Positions 43,418-51,923 are shown, counted from the first letter of the stretch. The stretch is 64,000 nt of DNA from Actinomadura hallensis (GCF_006716765.1 NZ_VFPO01000001.1:310001-374000), one strand, 5' to 3'. Made by a program: numbers and translations. Notes: generated by a model not told the origin, from the sequence alone.

Positions 43418-43807
43418 ATGCCGCACGACATCACCAACCCTCCCGGTCTCTACGAGCCCGCGAACTACAGCCACGTCGCGACGGTCTCCGGGGAGCTGGT
43501 CTTCATCGCGGGCCAGTTCGCCTCGGACGGCGACGGCCGGGTCGTCTCCGCCGATTTCCGCGACCAGGTACGGCAGTCCTTCGCCAATCTGCGCATTGCG
43601 CTGGAATCGGCGGGCCTGGGCTTCGAGCACGTCTTCCAGCTGCGCACCTACATCGTCGCGCACGACGCGGAGAAGCTCGCCGTTCTCGGTGAGCAGGTGA
43701 AGGAGATCTGGAAGGACAGGCCGCCGGTGCAGACCCTCTGCGGTGTCGCCGCCCTGGCCTTTCCCGACATGCTCTTCGAGGTCGACGCGATCGCCGCGCG
43801 GCCCTGA
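43418..43807 (+). CDS. RidA family (YjgF/Rid) protein
   Basis: 129 residues. Rid-domain landmarks: NYSHVATVSGELVFIAGQFASDGDGRVV, DQVRQSFANLRIALESAGLGFEHVFQLRTYIV and FPDMLFEVDAIAA. The Arg needed for imine/enamine deamination in true RidA is not at the usual place near the C-terminus, so this is probably one of the other Rid subfamilies. It is in an apparent operon with the AhpD-like gene. Confidence 0.85.
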   Translation: MPHDITNPPGLYEPANYSHVATVSGELVFIAGQFASDGDGRVVSADFRDQVRQSFANLRIALESAGLGFEHVFQLRTYIVAHDAEKLAVLGEQVKEIWKDRPPVQTLCGVAALAFPDMLFEVDAIAARP

Positions 43808-43819
43808 TCCCGCCTGAGA

Positions 43820-43847
43820 TCCCCGGCCGCGCGCCCGCGGCCGGGGA
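43820..43847. terminator. Bidirectional terminator between convergent genes
   Basis: A perfect 12-bp inverted repeat, TCCCCGGCCGCG at 43820-43831 and its complement at 43836-43847, with a 4-nt loop, sits between the stops of the RidA gene and the NTF2-like gene. Confidence 0.85.
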
Positions 43848-43854
43848 CCCCGCG

Positions 43855-44352
43855 TCACCGGTCGATCCGGCAGTCCTCGCCGATCGGCCGGGTGATCGCC
43901 CAGTAGCGGTGGAAATGGCACTTGGAGATCTTCCAGCGGCCGTCCTCGACGACGTACTCGTCGTCGTATTCGCCGGTGCTCACCGTCTCGGTGTCGTTCA
44001 ACAGATTCACCTGGCGGAACTTCAACGTCCAGCGGCCTGACGCCCTGTTCGCGTCGTGGACGGTGATGTCCGGGTGCATCGCGTGGTGCATGTCGAGGAT
44101 GACGTTCTTGCCGTCGACCTTCTGCAGGGCGATCCGCTTGAAGACCTCCACGATGCCGTCGGCGTCGTCGAACGTGCCGAGCGCGCCGTAGTCGATGGAG
44201 GCGCCGGACGAGACGAAGCACGCCCGGAACGCCTCCGGGTCCTTCGCGTCGCACGCGCGCAGGTACCGGTGCTTGAGCGCCTTGATCTCCTCGATCGCCT
44301 CCAGCCGGGCGATCCGCCCGGCGAGGTCCGGGGTGTCCGCCGGCCGTCCCAT
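43855..44352 (-). CDS. SnoaL/NTF2-like protein
   Basis: 165 residues from ATG 44352. NTF2-fold pattern: LARLEAIEEIKALKHRYLRACDAKDPEAFRACF, SIDYGALGTFDDADGIVEVFKR, and the C-terminal VEDGRWKISKCHFHRYW. His/Asp residues line the usual pocket (MHHAMHPDITV). Such proteins are dehydratases, isomerases or hydroxylases of small molecules. The open frame upstream to 46650 is a shadow of helR. The ribosome binding site is weak. Confidence 0.85.
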   Translation of the reverse strand: MGRPADTPDLAGRIARLEAIEEIKALKHRYLRACDAKDPEAFRACFVSSGASIDYGALGTFDDADGIVEVFKRIALQKVDGKNVILDMHHAMHPDITVHDANRASGRWTLKFRQVNLLNDTETVSTGEYDDEYVVEDGRWKISKCHFHRYWAITRPIGEDCRIDR

Positions 44353-44697
44353 CCCGCCATGATCCGCCGGGTCGGCCGGGGCCGCCCCCGCCGTCCCGCT
44401 GACCGGGAGCCCGCACGCCAGGACACGGGCCGGGCACGGGGTCTCAGCCTGCCGGGTCGGCGTCCGGTGATGCGAAGAAATGAAAGAAGCGGGAGTGCGC
44501 ATTCCTCCCGCCATTTTCAATGTATAGCGCACATGGGGGCTTGCGGCAAGACCCGGGTCGTGCCTCACAATCGTCGGCCTAGGCGGGAACTCGCGCAGAC
44601 GGGGGGCCGTGACATGCGCGTTCCGCCGCCGCGTACGGGCGTGCAAGAGCGCCTTTCCGCGTGCAGGGGCCGCACGAACCGGATCGGAGCTGACTTC
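44353..44697. promoter_or_regulatory. helR upstream region with a rifamycin-associated element
   Basis: A 345-nt divergent gap. The AT-richer stretch CCATTTTCAATGTATAGCGC ends at 44530, followed by the 19-bp element at 44536-44554. The region between that and the GTG at 44698 is a ~145-nt leader with no obvious gene. Confidence 0.6.
44536..44554 (+). promoter_or_regulatory. Rifamycin-associated element (RAE)
   Basis: GGGGCTTGCGGCAAGACCC is a 19-bp imperfect inverted repeat. It closely matches the element reported upstream of rifamycin-resistance genes in actinomycetes (recalled from the literature, not searched). It precedes a HelR-type gene, one of the known RAE-controlled families. Confidence 0.8.
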
Positions 44698-46863
44698 GTG
44701 ACACCGCTGACCACCAGCGCGTTCGACCTTCCCGACAATCTCTCGCACAAGGCCGACCCGGCGCTCATCGCCCGGGACGAACGGCAGTTCGCCGCGATCG
44801 CGGAGAACCTGGAGCGGTCGATCGCCGACCTCTCCGCGCGGCTCGACGCCGAACGCAGGGCGCAGGGCGGCCTGGGCAGGCAGGCGCTCGAACGGGACAT
44901 GGAGATCCACCGCCTGGCCGCGCGGCTGCGGCTGCTGCGCCGCTTCGGGCTGGACCTGTGCCTGGGGCACTTCGTCCGCGAGGACGACCCCGAGCCCGTC
45001 TACGTGGGGCGGCTCGGCCTCAAGGACGCCGAGGGCCGCCGGCTGCTGGTCGACTGGCGCTCCCCGGCGGCCGAGCCGTTCTTCGGGGCGACGCACGCCA
45101 ACCCGATGGGGCTGGTGAGCCGCCGCCGCTACCGCTGGACCCGCGGCCGGATCAGCGACTACTGGGACGAGGTGTTCACCCCCGACGGGTTCGAGGGGCA
45201 CGCCGCGCTCGACGACCAGTCCGCCTTCATCGCCGGCCTCGGCGGCCACCGGTCGCGCCGCATGCGGGACGTGCTCGGCACCATCCAGGCCGACCAGGAC
45301 GCCATCATCCGCGCGGGGTCGCGGGGCGCGCTGGTCGTGGACGGCGGTCCCGGCACCGGCAAGACCGTCGTGGCGCTGCACCGCTCCGCGTACCTGCTCT
45401 ACTCCGACCCGCGCATCGGCCGGCAGGGCGGCGTGCTGTTCGTCGGCCCGCACGAGCCCTACCTCGCGTACGTCGCGGACGTCCTGCCCAGCCTCGGGGA
45501 GGAGGGCGTGCAGACCTGCACGCTGCGGCACCTTGTCCCGGAGGGGGCGTCCGCCGGGGTGGAGGCCGACCCGGAGGTGGCGCGGCTCAAGGCGTCCGCG
45601 GACATGGTGAAGGCGATCGAGCCCGCCGTCCGGTTCTACGAGAACCCGCCCGCCGAGGGCATGACGGTCACGACCCCCTGGTCCGACGTCCGGCTGAGCC
45701 CCCGCGACTGGGCGGAGGCGTTCGCCGCGCCGGAACCCGGCACGCCGCACAACGAGGCGCGCGAGCAGATCTGGGACGCGCTGCTCGCGATCATCGTGGA
45801 CCGGCAGGAGGGGGAGGTCCCGCTCGACCTGCTGCGCCGGGCCGTGCGGGAGGACGGGGAGCTGCTCGCGGTGTTCAACCGCGCGTGGCCGCTGATCGAG
45901 CCGGCCGATCTCGTGGGGGACCTGTGGTCGGTGCCCGCCTACCTGCGGTTGTGCGCCCCCTGGCTCGGCCGCGACGAGATCCGCAAGCTGCAACGGGCCG
46001 ACCCGCAGGCGTGGACGGTGTCGGACCTTCCGCTCCTCGACGCGGCTCGGCGGCGCCTCGGCGACCCGAAGGCGTCGCTGCGCCGGCGCCGCCGGGAGGC
46101 CGCCGCCGCGGTGCAGCGCGAGCACATGACGCGGGTCGTCGACGACCTCATCGAGGCGGCGGCGGTCTCGGGCGCCGACACCGACGACGGCGAGGGCCTG
46201 GTCGTGATGCTGCGCGGGGCGGACGCCCAGGTCAGCCTGCTCGACGAGGACGCGCTGCCGGGGACCGAGCCGGACCGGCTCGCCGGGCCGTTCGCGCACA
46301 TCGTGGTGGACGAGGCGCAGGAGCTGACCGACGCCGAGTGGCAGATGCTGCTGGCCCGGTGCCCGTCCCGGAGCTTCACGATCGTCGGGGACCGCGCGCA
46401 GGCCAGGCACGGGTTCACCGAGTCGTGGCGGGAGCGGCTCGCCCGCGTCGGGTTCGACCGGATCGAACTGGCCTCGCTGACGGTCAACTACCGGACGCCG
46501 GAGCCGGTGATGGCGGCGGCGGAGCCGGTCATCCGGGCGGTCCTGCCGGACGCGAACGTGCCGGCCTCGATCCGCGGCGGCGACGGGGCCGTGGTCCACG
46601 GGTCGGCGTCGGAGCTGCGCTCGATCGTGGACGCCTGGCTCGCCGGGCACGCCGAGGGGACGGCCTGCGTGATCGGCGACCCCTCGTTCGAGGGGACGTC
46701 CCGCGTCCGGTCGCTGACCCCGGAGCTGGCGAAAGGCCTCGAGTTCGACCTGGTCGTCCTCGTCGACCCGGAGAGGTTCGGCGAGGGCGTCACGGGGGCG
46801 GTCGACCGGTACGTGGCGATGACCAGGGCGACCGGGCGGCTCGTCATCCTCACGAGCCCCTGA
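44698..46863 (+). CDS. helR: HelR, RNA polymerase recycling/rifamycin-resistance ATPase (HelD family)
   Basis: 721 residues from GTG 44698. UvrD/Rep-like superfamily 1 ATPase of the HelD group. It has an N-terminal coiled-coil arm (ERQFAAIAENLERSIADLSARLDAERRAQGG), VGRLGLKDAEGRRLLVDWRSPAAEPFF, Walker A VDGGPGTGKTVVALH, Walker B HIVVDEAQELTDAEW, VGDRAQARHG and the C-terminal VRSLTPELAKGLEFDLVVLV...YVAMTRA. HelR displaces rifamycins from RNA polymerase and confers tolerance in streptomycetes. The RAE upstream supports that identity over a general HelD. Confidence 0.92.
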   Translation: MTPLTTSAFDLPDNLSHKADPALIARDERQFAAIAENLERSIADLSARLDAERRAQGGLGRQALERDMEIHRLAARLRLLRRFGLDLCLGHFVREDDPEPVYVGRLGLKDAEGRRLLVDWRSPAAEPFFGATHANPMGLVSRRRYRWTRGRISDYWDEVFTPDGFEGHAALDDQSAFIAGLGGHRSRRMRDVLGTIQADQDAIIRAGSRGALVVDGGPGTGKTVVALHRSAYLLYSDPRIGRQGGVLFVGPHEPYLAYVADVLPSLGEEGVQTCTLRHLVPEGASAGVEADPEVARLKASADMVKAIEPAVRFYENPPAEGMTVTTPWSDVRLSPRDWAEAFAAPEPGTPHNEAREQIWDALLAIIVDRQEGEVPLDLLRRAVREDGELLAVFNRAWPLIEPADLVGDLWSVPAYLRLCAPWLGRDEIRKLQRADPQAWTVSDLPLLDAARRRLGDPKASLRRRRREAAAAVQREHMTRVVDDLIEAAAVSGADTDDGEGLVVMLRGADAQVSLLDEDALPGTEPDRLAGPFAHIVVDEAQELTDAEWQMLLARCPSRSFTIVGDRAQARHGFTESWRERLARVGFDRIELASLTVNYRTPEPVMAAAEPVIRAVLPDANVPASIRGGDGAVVHGSASELRSIVDAWLAGHAEGTACVIGDPSFEGTSRVRSLTPELAKGLEFDLVVLVDPERFGEGVTGAVDRYVAMTRATGRLVILTSP

Positions 46864-46905
46864 CCGCCCGCGGCCGTGCCGTGCGGGGGCCGGTGCCGGG
46901 GCGGG

Positions 46906-47442
46906 TCAGCAGGGGCCCTCGTCGACGGACGTGCTGATCGAATGGCTCCAGGGCCGGCCGCCGGTACTGCCGAGGTTCAGGTCGTGGTCGACCTTGACGG
47001 TGAGGCAGACGGGGTTCTCGCCGTCGCTGTTGGTCAGCTCGTACCTGTCGCCGCCGGCCGAGCGGACCTCGACGTTGCCGTTGCCCTTCTCGTTCACGGC
47101 CTCGTAGACCTCGGACGAGGTGCCATAGGGCGAGGCGAGCCCCGGCTGGTCTCCCCGGTTCAGCTCGGACGCCACCGAGTGGGCGACGGAGCTCACCTCG
47201 GCCGTGGAGTAGGTGCTCGCGGCGTCGGCGCTGTGCACGATGCCGGTGCAGACCAGCATCGCGACGGCCCCCGCGAAGAGCCCGACCCGGTTCAGCCCGA
47301 GCGCGGCGTCGGACGGCTCGTTGGCCTCGGGGTTCCGGTACTGCCACGCGGAGGCCTTCCAGTAGAGCTTCCGCTGGTCCATGCACCCGAGGACGAACAG
47401 GACGATCGCGATTCCGACGAACAGCACGATCAGGCCGGTCAT
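46906..47442 (-). CDS. Two-helix membrane protein, DUF6199-like N-terminus
   Basis: 178 residues from ATG 47442. Helix 1 is LIVLFVGIAIVLFVLGCMD. Then LYWKASAWQYRNPEANEPSDAALGLNRVG resembles the DUF6199 signature, and helix 2 is FAGAVAMLVCTGIVH. The remaining ~100 residues, probably outside, contain two Cys (NPVCLTV and the C-terminal Cys). Function unknown. It is convergent with helR (43 nt). Confidence 0.7.
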   Translation of the reverse strand: MTGLIVLFVGIAIVLFVLGCMDQRKLYWKASAWQYRNPEANEPSDAALGLNRVGLFAGAVAMLVCTGIVHSADAASTYSTAEVSSVAHSVASELNRGDQPGLASPYGTSSEVYEAVNEKGNGNVEVRSAGGDRYELTNSDGENPVCLTVKVDHDLNLGSTGGRPWSHSISTSVDEGPC

Positions 47443-47550
47443 GTGATGTCTCCCTCGGGACCGGGGGCGTTGCCGATGGGACGCCGGGAAACGGAGTTTC
47501 GTTCCATTGCGTCCCGGATCGCGGAGCCCCGGCCCCGGGGAGAGCCGGCC

Positions 47551-48711
47551 TCAGCGGGCGGGCAGGACGCGGCCCCGGACCTCGCCGAAACCGATGCGCG
47601 CGCCGGACGCGCCGGGCGCGGTGGCGGAGATGGTCACCTCGTCGCCGTCCTCCAGGAACGTCCGGGGTTCGCCGTTGACGGTCACCGGCTCCTTCCCGCC
47701 CCACGTGAGCTCGATGAAGGCGCCGCGCTGGTCCCTGTCCGGGCCCGAGACCGTCCCGGACGCGAACAGGTCGCCGGTGCGGGCCGACGCCCCGTTCACC
47801 GTCATGTGCGCCAGCATCTGCGCCGGTGACCAGTACATCTCCCGGTAGGGCGGGCGGGAGACCACCTGCCCGTTCCACCGGATCTCCAGGGAGAGGTCGA
47901 GGCCCCACGGGTTCTTCTCGCGGAGGTAGGGGAGCGGCTCGGGATCCTGCGGCGGAGTGGCGACCCGAGCCGCCTCCAACGCGAGGAGAGGCACGACCCA
48001 GGGGGAGACGGACGTCGCGAAGCTCTTCCCCAGGAACGGGCCAAGCGGCACGTACTCCCACGCCTGGATGTCACGCGCCGACCAGTCGTTGACGAGGACG
48101 ACGCCGAAGACACTCTCACCGAAGTCGTCCACGCTGACGGGCGTACCGAGCGGCGAGGGCGTTCCGACGACGAACCCGACCTCGGCCTCGATGTCCAGGC
48201 GGCGGCTCTCACCGAAGGTGGGGACGGGGTCGCCCTTGCGCTGCCCGGAAGGCCGGACGATGTCGGTTCCGGACGGCACGACCGTCCCCGCACGGCCGTG
48301 GTAGCCGACGGGGAGGTGCTTCCAGTTCGGCATGAGCGGCTCTGAGTCCGGGCGGAAGAGGCGGCCCAGGTTGGACGCGTGATGCTCGGACGCGTAGAAG
48401 TCGACGAAGTCGGCGACCTCGAACGGCATGTGCAGCGTGACCGCGTCCACGGGGTGCACGGCTGCGTCCGGCACCTCCCCTGAGACGAGGTCGAGGATCC
48501 TTTCGCGGACCTCCACCCACCGGGCATGCCCCTGCGCCATGAAGGGGTTGAGGGACGGCGCGGCGAACACGTCGTCCACGACGGTGAGGTCCACGACTGT
48601 GTCGGCCACGCGCACGCCCACGCGTGGCGACGTGCCAGGCGCGGAGAACACGCAGTAGGGCAGGTTGTCGCGCCCGAAGAGGGAGCCTTCGGGGATCGTG
48701 ATACGGGTCAT
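47551..48711 (-). CDS. fahA: Fumarylacetoacetase
   Basis: 386 residues. It hydrolyses fumarylacetoacetate to fumarate and acetoacetate, the last step of the homogentisate pathway of Tyr/Phe breakdown. Family marks: IPEGSLFGRDNLPYCVFS, DFYASEHHASNLGRLFRP, PVGYHGRAGTVVPSGTDIVRPSGQ, the metal-site EAEVGFVVG, VNDWSARDIQAWEYVPLGPFLGKSFATS and MTVNGASARTGDLFASGTVSG. ATG 48711 overlaps the stop of the preceding gene (ATGA), so it is co-translated with the two genes upstream. Confidence 0.95.
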   Translation of the reverse strand: MTRITIPEGSLFGRDNLPYCVFSAPGTSPRVGVRVADTVVDLTVVDDVFAAPSLNPFMAQGHARWVEVRERILDLVSGEVPDAAVHPVDAVTLHMPFEVADFVDFYASEHHASNLGRLFRPDSEPLMPNWKHLPVGYHGRAGTVVPSGTDIVRPSGQRKGDPVPTFGESRRLDIEAEVGFVVGTPSPLGTPVSVDDFGESVFGVVLVNDWSARDIQAWEYVPLGPFLGKSFATSVSPWVVPLLALEAARVATPPQDPEPLPYLREKNPWGLDLSLEIRWNGQVVSRPPYREMYWSPAQMLAHMTVNGASARTGDLFASGTVSGPDRDQRGAFIELTWGGKEPVTVNGEPRTFLEDGDEVTISATAPGASGARIGFGEVRGRVLPAR

Positions 48712-49547
48712 CGAGTGGTCTCCTGGAGCACGGATTCGAGCAGCCCGAGGTCCGCCAGCTCCGTCACGGGGTCGGTGATGCTGCACGTCCCGAAGGACAG
48801 GAACAGGGCGCGCGCCGCCGCCGTCCGGGCCTCGCTGAGCCGGGCCACGCGGCGCGCGACGGCCGGGGCGTCGCGGTCGGCGAGGATCGCGGCGAGGTCG
48901 CCGAGGGGCCGGCCGTCCAGGGCGGCGTCGGTCGCGAGCAGCAGGTTGAGGAAACCGTGCTGGTGGAAGCCGGTCTCCGGGTCGGTGTTGCGGACGGGAT
49001 GGTGCAGCCCCGCCGTCGCCTTGAACGGGACGCCGGCCTCCGTCACCGCCTTGATCGCGGCGGCCAGCTCCTCCGGGCTCGGATACATGCTGACCTTGAC
49101 GCCGCCGGTGCGGAACTTCGCGCGGTGGCCCCGCGCGGCGATCGCGGCGATCATCGCGGGGCGGCGGTCGTCCCGCGGCACCTCGACGTAGAGCGGCACG
49201 TCGACGGGGCCGAGCACGCGGAAGAACTCCTCCGGCCCCATCCCGGCCGGGACGGCCACCTCCAGCCCCCGCAGGTCGACGGGCAGGTCGGCGGCCTTCA
49301 CCAGCGCCTTCGCCGCCTCGCACGGCCCGCCCGGAGCGGTCAGGGACAGGTCGAGCGGGTCGGCGTCGTCGAGCAGCGGGTCCAGGTCGTCCAGCGCCGA
49401 CGCCGGCAGGACGAGCGGCCCGACCAGCCCGGCGTACGGGGCGGCCCGGTGGGCGCGGTGCGCGGGGACGGCCTCCGCGAGCGGTGTCAGGCCCGGCGGG
49501 AACACCGCCGCGTCGTCGCACAGCCCGAGGGCGAACGCCGGGATCAT
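48708..49547 (-). CDS. Conserved protein of unknown function in the homogentisate operon
   Basis: 279 residues, overlapping hmgA upstream and fahA downstream by 4 nt each. Motifs: VPLYVEVPRDDRRPAMIAAIAARGHRAKFRTGG and AAIKAVTEAGVPFKATAGLHHPVRN with FHQHGFLNLLLATDAAL. The alternating strands and helices with KFRTGG and FKATAGLHHP suggest a TIM-barrel-like protein. No enzyme assignment is made. A maleylacetoacetate isomerase gene is not seen in the cluster, so an isomerase role is conceivable but speculative. Confidence 0.8.
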   Translation of the reverse strand: MIPAFALGLCDDAAVFPPGLTPLAEAVPAHRAHRAAPYAGLVGPLVLPASALDDLDPLLDDADPLDLSLTAPGGPCEAAKALVKAADLPVDLRGLEVAVPAGMGPEEFFRVLGPVDVPLYVEVPRDDRRPAMIAAIAARGHRAKFRTGGVKVSMYPSPEELAAAIKAVTEAGVPFKATAGLHHPVRNTDPETGFHQHGFLNLLLATDAALDGRPLGDLAAILADRDAPAVARRVARLSEARTAAARALFLSFGTCSITDPVTELADLGLLESVLQETTR

Positions 49548-50752
49548 GACCGCCTCCCCGCCCACGTCCAGGCGTAGTCGCCGTCCTCGCAGGCCAGGCC
49601 GCCCTCCCCGAGCTCCAGCGGGTGGAAGGTGTCGACCATGACGGCCAGCTCGTCGAAGAAGTCGACGCCGACGCTGCGCTCGTACGCGCCGGGCTGCGGG
49701 CCGTGCGCGAAACCGCCCGGGTGGAGCGACACCGAGCCCTGCCCGATGCCGGAGCCCTTGCGCGCCTCGTAGTCGCCGCCGCAGTAGAACATGACCTCGT
49801 CGGAGTCGACGTTGGAGTGGTAGTAGGGCACCGGGATCGACAGCGGGTGGTAGTCGACCTTGCGGGGCACGAAGTTGCACACCACGAAGTTGCGGCCCTC
49901 GAACACCTGGTGGGCGGGCGGCGGCTGGTGGACGCGGCCGGTGATGGGCTCGAAGTCGTGGATGCTGAACGTGAACGGGTACAGGCAGCCGTCCCACCCG
50001 ACCACGTCGAACGGGTGGCGGGCGTAGGTCATGCGCGTCCCGGTGACGCCCCGCGACCCCCGGTGCTTCACCAGGACCTCGACGTCGGTGCCCTCCATCT
50101 GGAGGGGCTCGTCCGGGCCGTGGAGGTCGCGTTCGCAGTAGGGGGAGTGCTCCAGGAACTGCCCGTAACGCGACAGGTAGCGCTTCGGCGGCGCGACATG
50201 GCCGCTCGCCTCGATCACGTACGCGCGGAGGGGCTGGTCCCCGGTCGGCAGCCACCGGTGCGTGGTGGACGCCGGAATGACCACGTAGTCGCCCTCCCGG
50301 GCCGAGAGCCTCCCGAAGACCGTCTCGACCGTGGCGGTGCCGGACTCGACGTACACGATCTCGTCGCCGGTCGCGTTGCGGTACAGCGGAGAGTCGGCGG
50401 CGGACACGACATACGACAGCCGGACGTCGTTGTTGCCGAGGATGACGCGCCGCCCCGTCACCACATCTGTTTCGGCCCAGGTCTCCTTGGGGAAGAGCTC
50501 GTGCAGCTTGAGGTGGCGCGGCTTGAGGGGGTGGTTGGGCGTCGTGGAGGCGTCCGGGACGTCCCACGCCTGCGAGTCGACGATCGCGGACGGGATCTCC
50601 CGGTGGTACAGGAGCGACGAGTCCGACGAGAAACCCTCCTCGCCCATCAGCTCCTCGTAGTACAGCCGCGGCTCGCCTTCCCCGCCGCCGTCGCGGCGAT
50701 GCTGGGTATGGCGCTTCGGCGGCACGTCGCCGACCCGGCGGTAGTGGGCCAT
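49544..50752 (-). CDS. hmgA: Homogentisate 1,2-dioxygenase
   Basis: 402 residues. It opens the homogentisate ring with O2 to maleylacetoacetate. Iron ligand region YYHSNVDSDEVMFYCGGDY (His and Glu) and SLHPGGFAHGPQPG (His) are present, with cupin strands in both halves (DEIVYVESGTATVETVFGRL, EGDYVVIPASTTHRW). First gene of a three-gene coupled operon with the unknown and fahA. The upstream gap of 129 nt contains ATTAACGGATTAAC, a likely regulator site, and a MarR gene precedes it. Confidence 0.94.
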   Translation of the reverse strand: MAHYRRVGDVPPKRHTQHRRDGGGEGEPRLYYEELMGEEGFSSDSSLLYHREIPSAIVDSQAWDVPDASTTPNHPLKPRHLKLHELFPKETWAETDVVTGRRVILGNNDVRLSYVVSAADSPLYRNATGDEIVYVESGTATVETVFGRLSAREGDYVVIPASTTHRWLPTGDQPLRAYVIEASGHVAPPKRYLSRYGQFLEHSPYCERDLHGPDEPLQMEGTDVEVLVKHRGSRGVTGTRMTYARHPFDVVGWDGCLYPFTFSIHDFEPITGRVHQPPPAHQVFEGRNFVVCNFVPRKVDYHPLSIPVPYYHSNVDSDEVMFYCGGDYEARKGSGIGQGSVSLHPGGFAHGPQPGAYERSVGVDFFDELAVMVDTFHPLELGEGGLACEDGDYAWTWAGRRS

Positions 50753-50767
50753 GCTCCCTCGCCTCCG

Positions 50768-50787
50768 ATGATTAACGGATTAACTAC
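50768..50787. promoter_or_regulatory. Candidate MarR operator upstream of hmgA
   Basis: GATTAACGGATTAAC within 50769-50785 contains repeated TTAAC words. A comparable TTGACTATTTAAC lies upstream of the MarR gene near 51566-51578. Both are AT-rich islands in a very GC-rich background. Confidence 0.45.
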
Positions 50788-50881
50788 TTTCTGGCGACAC
50801 TACGGCTCTTCTCCCGCCCAGGGAAGGGCCTAACCGGACGATGGCCCGAACCGGCTCCCGCCGCCCCGGCCCGTCCGCCCC

Positions 50882-51403
50882 CTAGCTGCGTTCACGCACG
50901 TCGAACTGGTGACGGCCCTCGATCAGCTTCTCCAGCAGCATGATGAGCATCCGCTGCTCGGTCTCCGTCAGCACCCCCGCCCACTGCCGCTCCCGCTCGT
51001 TCTGCGCCGCGAACACCTCCAGCATCTCCCGCTCCCCCCGCTCGGTCAGCGAAAGGATCGCCGACCGCCCGTCCCGCTCGCCCGGAGTGCGGGCCATCAA
51101 CCCGTCCGCGACCAGGGTCTTCACCAGGTTCGACACCGCCGCCCTGCTCATCCCCGCGAGCGTCGCCGCCCGCGCCGGCTCCAGTGGCCCCGCCAGCCAC
51201 GTCACGAACAGCAACCGGAAACCCGCCCACGAACGGCCCCGCGGCCGGTGCACCGTCGACTCCAGGTCATAGGTGACGATCGCGGACGCCCGGTTGAGGG
51301 TCAGCAACAGCCGGGTGGCCAGCGGATGCGGGAAGCCGAACTCCTCGGAGAGCCGCCGCCCGGCGAGATCGACGAAGGACCAGAAATCGGGCTCTCTATC
51401 CAT
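50882..51403 (-). CDS. MarR family transcriptional regulator
   Basis: 173 residues. The winged helix is LEPARAATLAGMSRAAVSNLVKTLVADGLMARTPGERDGRSAILSLTERGERE, about residues 75-130. Terminal helices (FGFPHPLATRLLLTLNRA and TETEQRMLIMLLEKLIEG) dimerise. It is immediately upstream of the homogentisate operon on the same strand, so it probably represses hmgA and responds to an aromatic acid. Confidence 0.9.
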   Translation of the reverse strand: MDREPDFWSFVDLAGRRLSEEFGFPHPLATRLLLTLNRASAIVTYDLESTVHRPRGRSWAGFRLLFVTWLAGPLEPARAATLAGMSRAAVSNLVKTLVADGLMARTPGERDGRSAILSLTERGEREMLEVFAAQNERERQWAGVLTETEQRMLIMLLEKLIEGRHQFDVRERS

Positions 51404-51423
51404 GGCCTCGCTCCGCTCGGGGG

Positions 51424-51519
51424 CGAACAGCCGTTTTTCCGCGCCGTCTTCCCTCGTCGCTCTGGTCGCTCGTTCCTCGCTCCCGGCGCTCCTCAGTCCA
51501 GACGGCGCGCGGCTGTTCG
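51424..51519. repeat. Long imperfect inverted repeat upstream of the MarR gene
   Basis: Arm 1 comprises CGAACAGCCG at 51424-51433 and CGCGCCGTCT-like sequence to 51449. Arm 2 comprises AGACGGCGCG at 51500-51509 and CGGCTGTTCG at 51510-51519. The arms pair over about 20 bp with one small bulge and a ~50-nt loop. It would form a large hairpin in the 5' leader of the MarR transcript. Confidence 0.65.
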
Positions 51520-51602
51520 CGGGCGCCCACAGCCGTCACGGGACCTCCTCAATGTGATTCACGAGTTGACTATTTAACCTCTGCTGGGACACGGCTGTCA
51601 GG

Positions 51603-51923
51603 TCACCGGGATCCCATTCGGGCTTCTATGCCGTCCAGGACTATTTGCAGGCCCAGGTGGAAGCCGGCGTCGAAGTCCGCGTCGGTGGCTTGGACGTGTG
51701 CGGCCAGGGTCGGGTAGTCGGAGGCCCGGCGTTCCAAGAGGTCCTGGACTCGTTCGCGTGTGGCCGCCTCCGTCTCGCGGTCGCGGAAGCGGGAGCGCCA
51801 GGCCAGCTCCTCGATCACGAAGCCGTGCACGTAGCCGGTCGCCGCGCTGACGGCGGCTGTGAGCAGCGGCCCCTCATGGCTGGACGCCCCCGACCGCCGT
51901 GAGCGCGCCCGCCGCCTGCTCAC
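51603..51923 (-). pseudogene. TetR-family regulator remnant lacking its HTH
   Basis: Up to 106 residues matching only the C-terminal part of a TetR_C-type domain: AAVSAATGYVHGFVIEELAWRSRFRDRETEAATRERVQDLLERRASDYPTL...FDAGFHLGLQIVLDGIEAR. The N-terminal HTH and first half are absent. Upstream, the sequence switches at about 51870 to an unrelated plus-strand coding tail (LDAPDRRERARRLLTEQLLP, stop at 51955-51957). It looks like a deletion junction between two old genes. Confidence 0.65.

Noticed and set aside
43855-46650. A 931-residue minus-strand frame
   Set aside because: It is the antisense shadow of helR joined to the NTF2-like gene. Only the part from ATG 44352 downward has a recognisable fold; the rest is low-complexity Arg/Gly/Pro/Val sequence.
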